Both the position numbers and the translations under genes were made by a program. From Streptosporangium canum (GTDB taxonomy: Bacteria; Actinomycetota; Actinomycetes; Streptosporangiales; Streptosporangiaceae): a stretch of DNA of 64,000 nt. Shown here one piece after another: positions 25,634 through 34,115 of the stretch. The stretch lies in NCBI RefSeq assembly GCF_900113865.1, contig NZ_FOQY01000002.1:372001-436000 (forward strand), read 5' to 3'. Position 1 is the stretch's first letter; each line of letters opens with the position of its first letter. A model generated the notes under the pieces. The model worked only from the letters and a program-made list of their open reading frames with translations, did no database searches and was not told the DNA's origin.

Positions 25634-26656
25634 TCAGGGGGTGAGCAGGGTCTTGATGGCGCGGCGTTCGTCCATCGCCTTGTAGCCTTCGGCGGCGTCC
25701 TCCAAGGGCAGGGCGAGGTCGAACACCTTGCCGGGGTCGATGGTCCGGTTCCAGATCAGGTCGATCAGCTCGGGCAGGAAGCGGCGGACGGGTGCGGGGC
25801 CGCCGTGCAGGTGGACGGCGGAGAAGAACAGCTCATCGCCCGGCAGGACGACGCCATGGGAGACGCCGACGTAGCCGACGTGCCCGCCGGGCCGGGTGGC
25901 GCGGATGGCCTGCATCATCGACTCCTGGGTGCCGACCGCCTCGATCACCGAGTGGGCGCCGAGCCCGCCGGTCAGCTCCTTGAGCTTCGCGACTCCCTCA
26001 TCGCCGCGTTCGGCGACGATGTCGGTCGCGCCGAACTCGGCGGCGAGCCGCTGCCGGTCGGCGTGCCGGCTGAACACCACGATCCGCCTCGCGCCCAGCT
26101 GCCGGGCCGCCAGCACGCCGAGCAGGCCGACGGCGCCGTCACCGACGACCGCGACCGTCTTACCCGGTCCGGCCTCGGCGGCGACCGCGGCGAACCAGCC
26201 GGTGCCCAGCACGTCCGAGGCCGCCAGCAGGGACGGGACCAGGTCGGCGTCGGGCATGCCGGGGGTGGCGACCAGGGTGCCGTCCGCCAGCGGGATGCGG
26301 GCGTAGGTGGCCTGGGTGCCGATCGCGCCCATCAGCTCCGCGTGGACGCAGCGGGACTGGTAGCCCGCCTGGCAGATCTCGCAGGTGTTGTCGGAGGCGA
26401 AGAACGACCCGACGACGAAGTCACCGACCTTGACGTTCTTCACCTGGTCGCCGACCTGCTCGACCACACCGACGTACTCATGACCCATCGGCGCCGGGCC
26501 CTCGCTCTTCTCGATGCCCCGGTAGGGCCACAGGTCCGACCCGCACACACACGCCGCCGTCACCTTGATGATCGCGTCGGTCGGCTTGACGATCTTCGGG
26601 TTGTCGCGGTCCACCACGGCGACGTCGCCGGGACCGTTGAGCACTACTCCACGCAT
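25634..26656 (-). CDS. Zinc-dependent alcohol dehydrogenase family protein
   Basis: A 340-residue medium-chain dehydrogenase. Catalytic zinc ligands: Cys in VCGSDLWPY and His-Glu in MGHEYVG; the structural-zinc lobe is reduced (CEICQAGYQSRC), as in the subgroup of IMP/formaldehyde-type ADHs. The nucleotide fold has AVVGDGAVGLLGVLAA, and VIEAVGTQESMMQ follows. The ends are intact (start MRGVVLNGPGDVAV). It lies between a cupin gene and the deleted transporter and probably reduces or oxidises an aldehyde or alcohol handled by the operon. Confidence 0.93.
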   Translation of the reverse strand: MRGVVLNGPGDVAVVDRDNPKIVKPTDAIIKVTAACVCGSDLWPYRGIEKSEGPAPMGHEYVGVVEQVGDQVKNVKVGDFVVGSFFASDNTCEICQAGYQSRCVHAELMGAIGTQATYARIPLADGTLVATPGMPDADLVPSLLAASDVLGTGWFAAVAAEAGPGKTVAVVGDGAVGLLGVLAARQLGARRIVVFSRHADRQRLAAEFGATDIVAERGDEGVAKLKELTGGLGAHSVIEAVGTQESMMQAIRATRPGGHVGYVGVSHGVVLPGDELFFSAVHLHGGPAPVRRFLPELIDLIWNRTIDPGKVFDLALPLEDAAEGYKAMDERRAIKTLLTP

Positions 26657-26707
26657 GACAAAGTCTCCTCGTTCGTCGTCTTCGATGCTCGTCGCCGGGG
26701 ATGCCGG

Positions 26708-27109
26708 TCAGGTGCGGGCGCTGACGGGGACGGCGCCGTACTCGGCGTCGGTGACGTGCTCCAGCCAGGTCGTGTCGTCGCCCTCCCACAACGCCAGGTG
26801 TGTCATGAACCGGCCTGGGGCGGCACCGTGCCAGTGCTCCTCATCCGGCGGAGTCCAGACGACGTCGCCGGGGCGGGCCTCGATCAGCTTCCCGCCCCGG
26901 GCCTGGATGAGGGCGATCCCTTCGACGATGAGCAAGGTCTGGCCCAGCCCGTGGGAGTGCCAGGCCGTGCGGGCGCCGGGCGCGAACCTCACCGTGTTCG
27001 CCCGCGCCTTGGACGCGTCCCGGCCCCGGTAGATCACGTCGAACCAGACGTCCCCGGCGAACCATTCGGCCGGACCCTTGGCCGTCGGCGGCTGCTGCAA
27101 CAACTCCAT
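26708..27109 (-). CDS. Cupin-domain protein, (R)-mandelonitrile lyase-like
   Basis: A 133-residue single-cupin protein. Metal-binding motif 1 is WHSHGLGQTLLIVEG and motif 2 PGDVVWTPPDEEHWHGAAP, as in the manganese-dependent cupin hydroxynitrile lyases and the many YxxG-type cupins found next to CMD and ADH genes. ATG 27109 is chosen because GGGAGCTG lies 6 nt upstream and the protein then starts MELLQQPPTA; a longer frame upstream overlaps the CMD gene. It begins 2 bp after the CMD stop. Confidence 0.9.
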   Translation of the reverse strand: MELLQQPPTAKGPAEWFAGDVWFDVIYRGRDASKARANTVRFAPGARTAWHSHGLGQTLLIVEGIALIQARGGKLIEARPGDVVWTPPDEEHWHGAAPGRFMTHLALWEGDDTTWLEHVTDAEYGAVPVSART

Positions 27110-27111
27110 GA

Positions 27112-27447
27112 TCAGCTCCCCCTCTCCCCGGCGATCCGCTTGAGCACGCTCATCGCGGTCATCGCGTTCGGCCACCCGGCATAGAACGCCAAATGGGTGA
27201 TCGCCTGCTTCAGCTCCTCGGCGGTCAATCCGTTGTCGAGTGCGGTCTTCAGATGGAACGGCAGCTCGTTGCCCCGATATAGCGCGACCAGCGCCGCCAC
27301 CGTCACCAGGCTCCGATCCCGCCGCGCCAGGCCCTCATCCGGCCAGACCTGCCCGAACAGCACCTCATCGGTGAAATGGACCAGCTCGGGAGCGAAATCC
27401 CCGAACATCGCCTGCGCGCCCGAAGGCTTGTCTTCAGACATCGGCAC
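27112..27447 (-). CDS. Carboxymuconolactone decarboxylase (CMD/AhpD-like) protein
   Basis: A 111-residue helical protein: FTDEVLFGQVWPDEGLARRD, SLVTVAALVALYRGNELPFH, GLTAEELKQAITHLAFYAGW and PNAMTAMSVLK are the standard CMD blocks. It has no CxxC pair, so it is not a peroxidase-type AhpD but of the gamma-CMD kind. It is first in the operon with the cupin, ADH, deleted MFS and DUF2255 genes and is divergent from the MmyB-like regulator. Start may be 27447 or the second ATG at 27441. Confidence 0.9.
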   Translation of the reverse strand: MPMSEDKPSGAQAMFGDFAPELVHFTDEVLFGQVWPDEGLARRDRSLVTVAALVALYRGNELPFHLKTALDNGLTAEELKQAITHLAFYAGWPNAMTAMSVLKRIAGERGS

Positions 27448-27573
27448 ATCCTTCCCAAAAGCCCTATTTCCACCAGCAGGCCCGCCTCCCGACCCGAAGC
27501 CGGAACTTCACCGTCGACAGGCTCCGGCTTTACCCGAACCTGGCTTTCCGGCCTCGGCCGGGTCCGCCGGGAA

Positions 27574-27587
27574 GGGCGGTACCACCC
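27574..27587. promoter_or_regulatory. Near-palindrome in the divergent promoter region
   Basis: GGGCGGTACCACCC is palindromic except for one base pair and is centred on GGTACC, between the CMD operon and the MmyB-like regulator gene. It is a candidate operator only. Confidence 0.25.
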
Positions 27588-27682
27588 ATACAACCTGCGG
27601 AAATGGCCCGGTGGGAGAGTCTGCTGTTCCAGGGGCTGACAGCACCCCCCTCACCGAAACGGCGGCTCGTAGGGTGGAAGGC

Positions 27683-28570
27683 ATGGACAACAGGAACGAC
27701 ATCCGGGAGTTCCTGGTCTCACGCCGGGCCAGGATCACCCCGCAGCAGGCCGGGCTGCCCGTCTACGGAAGCAACAGGCGCGTCCCCGGCCTGCGCCGTG
27801 AAGAGGCCGCGCTGCTGGCCGGCGTCAGCGTCGACTACTACACCCAGCTGGAACGCGGGAAACTCGCCGGAGCCTCCGAAGCCGTCCTGGACGCCGTCGC
27901 CAAAGCCCTCCAGCTGGATGAGGCCGAACGCTCCCACCTGTTCGACCTGGCCCGCACCGCCAACTCCAGCCCCCGCCGGCGACGCCGCCTGGCCCACAAG
28001 ATCCGGCCCGGCCTCCAGCAGGTCCTCGACGCCCTCACCGACGCACCCGCCTTCATCCGCAACGGCCGCCTGGACATCCTCGCGATCAACCGCCTCGGTC
28101 GCGCCCTGTACGCACCGCAGTTCGACACCCCGCACCGGCCCGTCAACATCGCCCGGTTCAACTTCCTCGACCCCCGCGCCCACGACTTCTTCCCCGACTG
28201 GGAGGCCGCCGCCGACACCTCCGTGGCCATCCTGCGCACCGAGGCCGGTCGCGACCCCTACGACCGCAACCTCTCCGACCTCATCGGCGAACTGTCCACC
28301 CGCAGCGACGACTTCCGCACCCGCTGGGCCGCCCACGACGTCCGCCTCCACCACACCGGCGGCAAAAGCTTCCACCACCCCGCCATCGGCGGCCTCAGCC
28401 TCGACTTCGAAGCCTTCGCCCTCCCCACCGACCCCGGCCTCACCCTCACCATCTACACCGCCGCCACAGGCACCCCCGCCCACGACAACCTCAAGCTCCT
28501 CGCCAGCTGGGCCGCCACCCATCTCAGTGCTGACCAGCCCCACCCCGCCGACGACCCCACCCACACCTGA
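27683..28570 (+). CDS. XRE-type regulator with MmyB-like ligand-binding domain
   Basis: A 295-residue regulator. The N-terminal helix-turn-helix is RVPGLRREEAALLAGVSVDY followed by YTQLERG (about 35-65). The C-terminal two thirds, with FIRNGRLDILAINRLGRALY, FNFLDPRAHDFFPDWEAAA, LRTEAGRDPYDRNLSDLIGE and a final TIYTAATGTPAHDNLKLLASW, is the PAS-like MmyB domain (MltR_LBD) that binds fatty-acid-like ligands. GGAAGG precedes ATG 27683. Divergent MmyB-type regulators normally control the adjacent oxidoreductase operon; here the CMD-cupin-ADH operon. Confidence 0.93.
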   Translation: MDNRNDIREFLVSRRARITPQQAGLPVYGSNRRVPGLRREEAALLAGVSVDYYTQLERGKLAGASEAVLDAVAKALQLDEAERSHLFDLARTANSSPRRRRRLAHKIRPGLQQVLDALTDAPAFIRNGRLDILAINRLGRALYAPQFDTPHRPVNIARFNFLDPRAHDFFPDWEAAADTSVAILRTEAGRDPYDRNLSDLIGELSTRSDDFRTRWAAHDVRLHHTGGKSFHHPAIGGLSLDFEAFALPTDPGLTLTIYTAATGTPAHDNLKLLASWAATHLSADQPHPADDPTHT

Positions 28571-29037
28571 CGCACACCCGGGCCGCGCGCCCACCGGGCC
28601 GGTCGCTGCTCAACCCCTGCTGCCCGACCAGAGTGTCCCGCCTCGTTTGTCCACCGACAACCGGGCGTGCCCGTCGGCGGGGGTCACCACCCGGACCAGC
28701 GCGTCGTCGCCGGCTTCGGACAGGCGCCCGGCCATCTGCCGCCACGCCGCGTCCAGCGCCAGGATCTTGCCGTCCAGGTGGGCCTGGATCGGGTCGGTGA
28801 GCGACAGCGACGCCAGCACGTCCTCGCTGATCGCCTCCTACGCGCGGCCGTCCAGCAGATGGGCGCGCGGGTCGGCCCACCGCAGCACGGCTGTCCGCGG
28901 GCTCCTCAACCCCGGGATCGGACAGTGCTCGAAGTTCTGTCCGGTCAGCGCCCTGGCGCGGTGTCTTTCTGTCGTATTCCGGCCGCACCTGTACCGAGCC
29001 CTGCGCCCTGGGGGCCATTGGGGAACCGTCTCACGCA
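28571..29037. other. Gap containing a Tn3 transposase relic
   Basis: Between the MmyB-like regulator and the convergent secreted WD40-like gene there is no intact gene; only the minus-strand transposase fragment at 28610-28910 and a short terminator hairpin are recognisable. Confidence 0.4.
28610..28910 (-). pseudogene. Tn3-family transposase fragment with internal stop
   Basis: The minus strand reads LRWADPRAHLLDGRA, a TAG stop, then EAISEDVLASLSLTDPIQAH, LDGKILALDAAWRQMAGRLS and DGHARLSVDK. The order resembles the region just before the catalytic core of actinobacterial Tn3 transposases (a DPxxYL block, then a long helix, then RLSVDKL). Both ends are missing. The family call is from memory of such blocks and is moderate. 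Confidence 0.45.
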
Positions 29038-29050
29038 GGGGCTTCGCCCC
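29038..29050 (-). terminator. Short terminator hairpin
   Basis: GGGGC (29038-29042), loop TTC, GCCCC (29046-29050); the stem starts 4 nt past the stop of the minus-strand secreted-protein gene. Confidence 0.45.
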
Positions 29051-29054
29051 AGCG

Positions 29055-30050
29055 TCACAGGCCGCTGACCGCCTCCTCGGTGGTTCCGGCGATGGCGTAG
29101 GCGCGCTCGAGGCGCACCGATCCGGTGGCGACGTCGATGCCGTAGACCTTCACCCGCACCAGCTTGAACCCGACCTTCCTAACCATCCGCAGGGTGGAGT
29201 CGCCCGTCCAGTCGAGCCTGACGTCCATGTCGACCTCCGTGATCCTGTCGTCCGCGGGGTCCCGCTCCACCTTCTGGCCCGACGCCGGTACGGGGAACGT
29301 GGCGGTGACCAGCCCGGTCTCCAGGTCGTACAGGGCGATCCTGGGTTTGCGCCCGGTGACGTAGACGGCCACGGTGTGCCCGTCGGCGTTCAGCGCGGCG
29401 GTGGCCGCGTTGTCGCCGATGAGCCGAGGCGGCACGACGCTGGCGGTCCGTCCGCCGTCCAGGTCGTGGACACTGAGCGTGCCGGACTTGTCGTCGTCCG
29501 TCCTGACGAGGATCTGGTCACCGTCGCCGCTGAAGCTCAGGGCGTCGTCATGCACCGACACCCCCGGCACCCTGCCCAGCAGGGCGCCGGTGGCGGCGTC
29601 GTAGACCCGCGCCGGGTGGTCGGTGAAGCCGGCCCAGCAGCAATCCACCGCCACGAGGGAGCCGTCATACGACATCGTCACGCGGGTGACATCGAGCTCC
29701 GTCGTCGACGGCCACGCCTTGGCCCGCGAGACCCGGGTCCGGCCGTCGAGGTCGCGGATGACGAGCCGGGCGTCCTTGGCCCTGATGTAGGCAAGGCGGC
29801 GGCCGTCCCCGCTGACGGCGACCGCCTCCGTCCACCGGGCCACTCCGTTGAGCGGGTGGCGCCTGCCGTCGGTCGTCCGATACCACCAGGGACCGCACCA
29901 CTCGGCGTTGTACGGGTCCTTGGCGCAGTCGGAGGCGGCGGCGTACCGGATCGGGGCGGACCTCTCGCCTGCGGGGGCGGCCGCGCGGGCCGTACCCGGG
30001 ACGGCCACGAGGGCCGAGAGGACGGCGAGCGCCCCGCAAAGAATCTTCAT
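29055..30050 (-). CDS. Secreted WD40/TolB-like beta-propeller protein
   Basis: A 331-residue protein with a Sec signal peptide (MKILCGALAVLSALVAVPGT, cleavage near ARA at 21-23). The mature chain is a series of propeller strands: AVAVSGDGRRLAYIRAKDAR, LVIRDLDGRTRV, VTMSYDGSLVAVDCCWAG, ALSFSGDGDQILVRTDD, AALNADGHTVAVYVTG and RIALYDLETGLVTATF. It resembles the secreted propeller at 8652 in architecture but lacks Ig-like domains. It probably sits outside the membrane as a binding protein; the ligand is unknown. Confidence 0.82.
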   Translation of the reverse strand: MKILCGALAVLSALVAVPGTARAAAPAGERSAPIRYAAASDCAKDPYNAEWCGPWWYRTTDGRRHPLNGVARWTEAVAVSGDGRRLAYIRAKDARLVIRDLDGRTRVSRAKAWPSTTELDVTRVTMSYDGSLVAVDCCWAGFTDHPARVYDAATGALLGRVPGVSVHDDALSFSGDGDQILVRTDDDKSGTLSVHDLDGGRTASVVPPRLIGDNAATAALNADGHTVAVYVTGRKPRIALYDLETGLVTATFPVPASGQKVERDPADDRITEVDMDVRLDWTGDSTLRMVRKVGFKLVRVKVYGIDVATGSVRLERAYAIAGTTEEAVSGL

Positions 30051-30924
30051 ACGGGGTTGGACTTCTCATCCCTGAACAAGGTTGATTGCGATCCGATGTC
30101 AGAGATCATCGCTCTACGTGTCGGATCCGCGACGTGGAGTGCCTGAGGTGTCGCGACCGCAGCACGGCCCTCCACCTGAGATCTCCGGCGCCGGCGCCGT
30201 GGCGCACCTGGACGAGGGTTGCCGGATGCGGGCCTGGCCACCACGGACCGGCACCGAGAACTGACCTGATGGCCCGTGTTCCCGGCCGCCGTGCGGTGAT
30301 CTACTGGCGGCACAATCGAGGGAAGGGGATGCCATGAATCACCGTGGTGTCGACGTCGATGTTGACGTCGATGTCGGAGTCATCGTCCGGGGCCAAGGCA
30401 ACTGAACGAGACCCCGCCAAGATCCAATGAGGCTTTTCTTCACGGTTTGAAGGCGGCCCGCCACGGCGGGCCGCTCCTGCCCGCGTACGGCCGGCCGAGA
30501 AGGCCGGTGTCGAGCGCGTGGGAGCTGTGGCGTCCGTGTGCTCGGCACGTCGTTGAGCGGCCACCCGGTCTCAACGCTCAGGGGACACGGCAAGACCCCG
30601 AGCCAGGCACCGTTGGGCACGTGGACAGCCAGACGAAGATCGAAAACCACGAACCCGATTCGGTCTCCGATGTGCCCTCCAACTCACGCCTCCGGTCGCC
30701 ACAACGGCGTGACAACGTCATTGAGAGTCCCTGTCTCCCTCAAGGAAGGGGTTGCTGACGCTTACGGGCTTCCACCGACGCAGGAGTGGCGGCGGATGGC
30801 CCGCGTACTGCTGCGCGGCCGTGGTATCCGGCGTTTCTCCCCGGTCAACCGTCTTTACCGCGCGGCGTTCCGGTTCAGCACCTCAACTAACGCCCCACCT
30901 CCGATTTGGTGTGCGCTCGCATGG
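30051..30924. other. Long non-coding gap (874 bp)
   Basis: No gene is supported here. A short stretch at 30345-30385 is a degenerate tandem GTCGAT/GTCGAC repeat; a GC-rich hairpin lies at 30453-30474. Codon statistics by eye are poor in all frames. It may be decayed mobile DNA, in keeping with the Tn3 relic 1.1 kb away. Confidence 0.4.
30453..30474. terminator. Orphan GC-rich hairpin
   Basis: GCGGCCCG (30453-30460) and CGGGCCGC (30467-30474) pair perfectly with a 6-nt loop that can extend the stem further. No gene ends nearby, so it may mark the end of a lost gene. Confidence 0.4.
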
Positions 30925-31836
30925 TCAGGAAGGTCTGCAAGAACGGAGGCCGAGAACCTCGTCGACAATCGTGTCCCACACGGGCTCGGGCAGTTCGTGA
31001 CCGACGCCTGGGAGGATCCGCAGGCGCGCACCTGGGACGCGACCCGCGATCCGGCGGGCCGCGCTGGGGCGGATCAAGGGGTCGCCCTCCCCGTGCAGCA
31101 CCAGCGTGGGCGCCTTGATCATGCTGATCGGCGGGCCGTGCCATTGGGCGCCGATCTGACGACTCTGGCTTCGCGCGTCCCGGACGCCCGCGTCGGCGAT
31201 GCGCGTGATCGCCTCGCGAGAGGATCGCTCGTCGAACGGGTAACCAGGCGAGGAGATGAGCCGGGCGACGGCGACACCGGATTCGATGTCGCCTTCGACC
31301 GTGTCGGGGAATTTCAGGCGCGAAAGCTTGACGAGCGTGCTCAGCCGGACGTACCGGATGGTCTCCAGGCCCGCCGCGTCGCCGGGAACGGCCGACATCG
31401 TCGTCAGCGTTCGGACACGACCGGGGTGCCGTATGGCGATGCGCTGGGCGATGGCGCCGCCGAGCGAGACGCCGAACAGGTGCGCGGACTCCCAGCCCAG
31501 CGCGTCCAGTACGGCGATCGCGTCGTCGGTCATCTCCTCTGCGGTGTAGGCCGCACCGCGCCTGCCGAACAGCGCTGCGATGGGGCCGCGTGCCGCCGCG
31601 GTGTCCGGCAGGCGGGTTGACTGCCCCGCGTCCCGCTGGTCGTAGCGGGCCACGGCGAAGCCGCCTGCGCCGAAGGCCTCGCTCAGTCCCTGGGGCCACC
31701 ACAGCCGGGAGACGCCGAGGCCGGTGATCAGCAGCAGAGGTTCTCCCTGATCGTTGCCGGCCAGCCGGTCGAAGGCCAGGCGGACGTCGGCGTGTGCGGC
31801 CCAGCGGACCGGAGTCCACGCCTGGGGTGTGTTCAC
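30925..31836 (-). CDS. Alpha/beta-hydrolase fold protein
   Basis: A 303-residue protein. GTG 31836 is chosen because GGGAGG lies 6 nt upstream, giving VNTPQAWTPVRW at the start. Oxyanion region LLLITGLGVSRLWW, nucleophile S in FGVSLGGAIAQRIA (GxSxG), acid in LHGEGDPLIRP and His in GVGHELPEPVW make a complete triad. The cap domain (about 155-215) is moderate in size. It resembles the group of haloperoxidase/esterase-like hydrolases. It is divergent from a TetR gene with a perfect operator between them, so it is probably induced by its substrate. Confidence 0.9.
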   Translation of the reverse strand: MNTPQAWTPVRWAAHADVRLAFDRLAGNDQGEPLLLITGLGVSRLWWPQGLSEAFGAGGFAVARYDQRDAGQSTRLPDTAAARGPIAALFGRRGAAYTAEEMTDDAIAVLDALGWESAHLFGVSLGGAIAQRIAIRHPGRVRTLTTMSAVPGDAAGLETIRYVRLSTLVKLSRLKFPDTVEGDIESGVAVARLISSPGYPFDERSSREAITRIADAGVRDARSQSRQIGAQWHGPPISMIKAPTLVLHGEGDPLIRPSAARRIAGRVPGARLRILPGVGHELPEPVWDTIVDEVLGLRSCRPS

Positions 31837-31847
31837 GACTGCCTCCC

Positions 31848-31874
31848 AATACTGCGATCGATGTTCGCAGTATT
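31848..31874. promoter_or_regulatory. Perfect 10-bp inverted repeat, TetR operator
   Basis: AATACTGCGA (31848-31857), 7-bp spacer TCGATGT, TCGCAGTATT (31865-31874). It lies between the divergent hydrolase and TetR genes and covers the region where both promoters must lie. Confidence 0.7.
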
Positions 31875-31911
31875 CTACGATAGTAGGCATACCCAGGCAG
31901 AAGGAGAGCGG

Positions 31912-32604
31912 GTGCCCGAAGAACCGACGAGCATATGGATGAGACCCGAACGGGGCGCGCGCGGTCCCGCACCCGAACACAGCCGGGCGCAGATCGCCGC
32001 GGTCGCCATCGACCTGGCCATTGCGGGCGGGCTGGCGGCGGTGTCCACACGGCAGATCGCCAAGGCGCTCGGCACCGGCCCGGCCTCCCTCTATCGGTAT
32101 GTCGCCACGCGTGACGACCTCATCGACCTGATGCACGACGCCGTGACCGGCGAGGTCGACCTCAGCGTCCCGCTCACCGGCGATCCGGTCGAAGACCTCC
32201 TCTCGCTGGCCGTTCGCACCAAAGACCTGTACCTGCGATATCCCTGGCTTCTGGACGTCCCCGTCGAGCGAAACCGGCTGGGCCCTCGCGCCGCCGACTA
32301 CCTGGAGTACGCGTTGCGTGCCCTCCAGCACGTACCGATGACGGGACGCCAGAAGCTCGAAGCCATCAGCCTGTTGAACGGCCTGGTGGCGCTGTTCGCG
32401 CACATCGAGATTCAGGAACGGCGAACGCCCACGGCCCGCCAAGCCGCCCAGACGGCCTATCAAGCCCAGCTCGCCGCCGACGGGCGCCACCCTCTGATCG
32501 CGGACGCCATGGCGCACTCGCCCCTCGACCCGCCCGACAATGCCCGGCAATCATTCGAGCGCATGACACGGCGGCTTCTCACCGGGCTGGGGTTGCCGGG
32601 GTGA
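31912..32604 (+). CDS. TetR-family transcriptional repressor
   Basis: A 230-residue protein. The N-terminal helix-turn-helix reads AQIAAVAIDLAIAGGLAAVS then TRQIAKALGTGPASLYRYVA (about 25-70), the TetR signature; the C-terminal part matches the TetR_C class found with tetracycline-like regulators (helices with YPWLLDVPV, LNGLVALFAHIEIQER). GTG 31912 has AAGGAGAG 5 nt upstream. Divergent from the alpha/beta hydrolase and likely to repress both genes through the palindrome at 31848-31874. Confidence 0.93.
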   Translation: MPEEPTSIWMRPERGARGPAPEHSRAQIAAVAIDLAIAGGLAAVSTRQIAKALGTGPASLYRYVATRDDLIDLMHDAVTGEVDLSVPLTGDPVEDLLSLAVRTKDLYLRYPWLLDVPVERNRLGPRAADYLEYALRALQHVPMTGRQKLEAISLLNGLVALFAHIEIQERRTPTARQAAQTAYQAQLAADGRHPLIADAMAHSPLDPPDNARQSFERMTRRLLTGLGLPG

Positions 32605-32762
32605 CGCGGCGATGGACACGTTCGGGAGGAAGAGGCCGAGACGGTCCGTTGTGGCCGCTTGCGGCCACCCGCACGCTCTTGCCAGCAGTGGGGCACGGCC
32701 GGATACTCAAGGCCGCTGACGATCTTCACGGTGGATCCTCCTACGGAATAGGACGTGATCGC

Positions 32763-34115
32763 ATGCCCGATGAAAGCACCAGCCAGGACCAGGCCGGAGC
32801 CGAGGCCGACGCCCCCGCCGCTTGGCAGGCCATCCCGTACTCCGTCTCCCACGAGGAGGCGCAGCGGATCTCCCAGGAGTATCTGGACAAGGCCCGCAAG
32901 GAATTCGAGGAGCAGACCAGCCGGCTCCCCCAAGCCGACCAAGACAGGGCTCGCCAGATCGAGACGCAGCTGAACGCCAACGGTATGCAGGTGTACGCCA
33001 ACGCGAGATGGTGGGGCTTTGAGATCGTCCTCAACGCCGCAGCCGCCGAAGCCGCCGCCGAGATCTCGGAGCTGGTCGGGGAGATCGTGGCCATGGCCGT
33101 CCGCCCCAGGCTACTCGGCCGGTTGATCGAGCTCTCCTTCCAGATCCGTGCTCTTATCATCCAGGCCATCGGCAGGCACCACGGTTGTCGGCTGGTGTCG
33201 CCCTGGTTCGCCCCGGGGATGCTCCTCCCCATCTCTCTGGCCCCCCGGCAGGACACCTCGCTGTGGTGGACGGCCATGAACACCTCCCACACCTGGAGCG
33301 ACAACGAGAGATTCCCCGGTCACCTGTCCAGGTCCAATCCGGCGCTGGCGGAGTTCCGCGGCCGGCTGTACGTCGTGCACCGCGGGGACCGGGACGAATC
33401 GCTCTGGTGGACCGCCTACGACCCCGGCAGCAATGAGGGCTGGAGCGACAATGTCGCCTTCCCCGCCCATCGCAGCGCCGACGGCCCTGCCCTGGCCGTT
33501 TACAACAACTTCCTGTACTGCGTGCACCGCGGCGGCGGCAACGACAGGAGCCTGTGGTGGACCCGCTTCGACGGCAACCGCTGGAGCCCCGACACCCGCA
33601 TGAACGGCGCGTCCAGCCGAGGCCCGGCCCTGGCGACCTTCAACGGCATGCTGTACTGCGCTTACCGGGACGCCAACAGCGATCAGATGTGGTGGACCCG
33701 CTTCAACGGCACCAGCTGGAGCAACGACCAGCCGTTCGGCAGCCACTTCACGGCCTCCAACCCCGCTCTGGCCGTCTACGCCGGCGTGCTGTATTGCGTG
33801 TTCCGCGGCGGCGGCTCTGACCAGCACCTGTGGTGGACCAGTTTCGACGGCGCGCGCTGGAGCGCCGCCCGCCGGCTGCCCGCCCACCGGAGTGCGGAGG
33901 GCCCTGCCCTGGCCGTCTTCAACAACAGGCTGTACTGCGTGCACCGCGGCTCCGGCGACCAGAGCCTGTGGTGGACCAGCTTCAACGGCTCCAGTTGGAG
34001 CCTCGACACCCGGCTGCCCGGCCACCTGAGCGCTCAAGGCCCCGCCATCGTCTCCTACCGCGAACCCTACGGCACCGAAGACCAGCTCTTCTGCGTCCAC
34101 CGCGGTCATGGGTAG
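32763..34115 (+). CDS. Six-bladed WWT-repeat beta-propeller protein with helical N-terminal domain
   Basis: A 450-residue protein without signal peptide. Residues 1-160 are helical: a charged helix (EEAQRISQEYLDKARKEFEE), then a hydrophobic, Ala-rich stretch (92-135). From 165 on there are six repeats of 45-50 residues, each with an LWWT strand (at 167, 214, 264, 309, 356 and 402), a W-S turn, a GPALA strand and an LYCVHRG strand. The last strand QLFCVHRG (441-448) lacks its own LWWT and can close the ring with the first. This resembles lectin-like propellers (PLL/tachylectin type). A binding or toxin-like role is inference. It follows the TetR gene after 158 bp and stands on its own. Confidence 0.75.
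   Translation: MPDESTSQDQAGAEADAPAAWQAIPYSVSHEEAQRISQEYLDKARKEFEEQTSRLPQADQDRARQIETQLNANGMQVYANARWWGFEIVLNAAAAEAAAEISELVGEIVAMAVRPRLLGRLIELSFQIRALIIQAIGRHHGCRLVSPWFAPGMLLPISLAPRQDTSLWWTAMNTSHTWSDNERFPGHLSRSNPALAEFRGRLYVVHRGDRDESLWWTAYDPGSNEGWSDNVAFPAHRSADGPALAVYNNFLYCVHRGGGNDRSLWWTRFDGNRWSPDTRMNGASSRGPALATFNGMLYCAYRDANSDQMWWTRFNGTSWSNDQPFGSHFTASNPALAVYAGVLYCVFRGGGSDQHLWWTSFDGARWSAARRLPAHRSAEGPALAVFNNRLYCVHRGSGDQSLWWTSFNGSSWSLDTRLPGHLSAQGPAIVSYREPYGTEDQLFCVHRGHG

Noticed and set aside
25241-27184. Very long open frame on the plus strand (over 600 codons)
   Set aside because: It is the antisense shadow of the ADH, cupin and CMD genes; its residues are low-complexity Gly/Arg/Asp and no ribosome-binding site fits.
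27603-30146. An 800-codon plus-strand frame of Pro/Thr/Ser-rich sequence
   Set aside because: It is the shifted-frame shadow of the MmyB-like regulator and of the antisense of the secreted WD40-like gene.
30339-30390. Tandem GTCGAT/GTCGAC units that could suggest a repeat array or, on the minus strand, a nucleotidyltransferase-like DDDSDIDV motif
   Set aside because: The units are too short and irregular for CRISPR, and the minus-strand frame lacks the rest of a nucleotidyltransferase.
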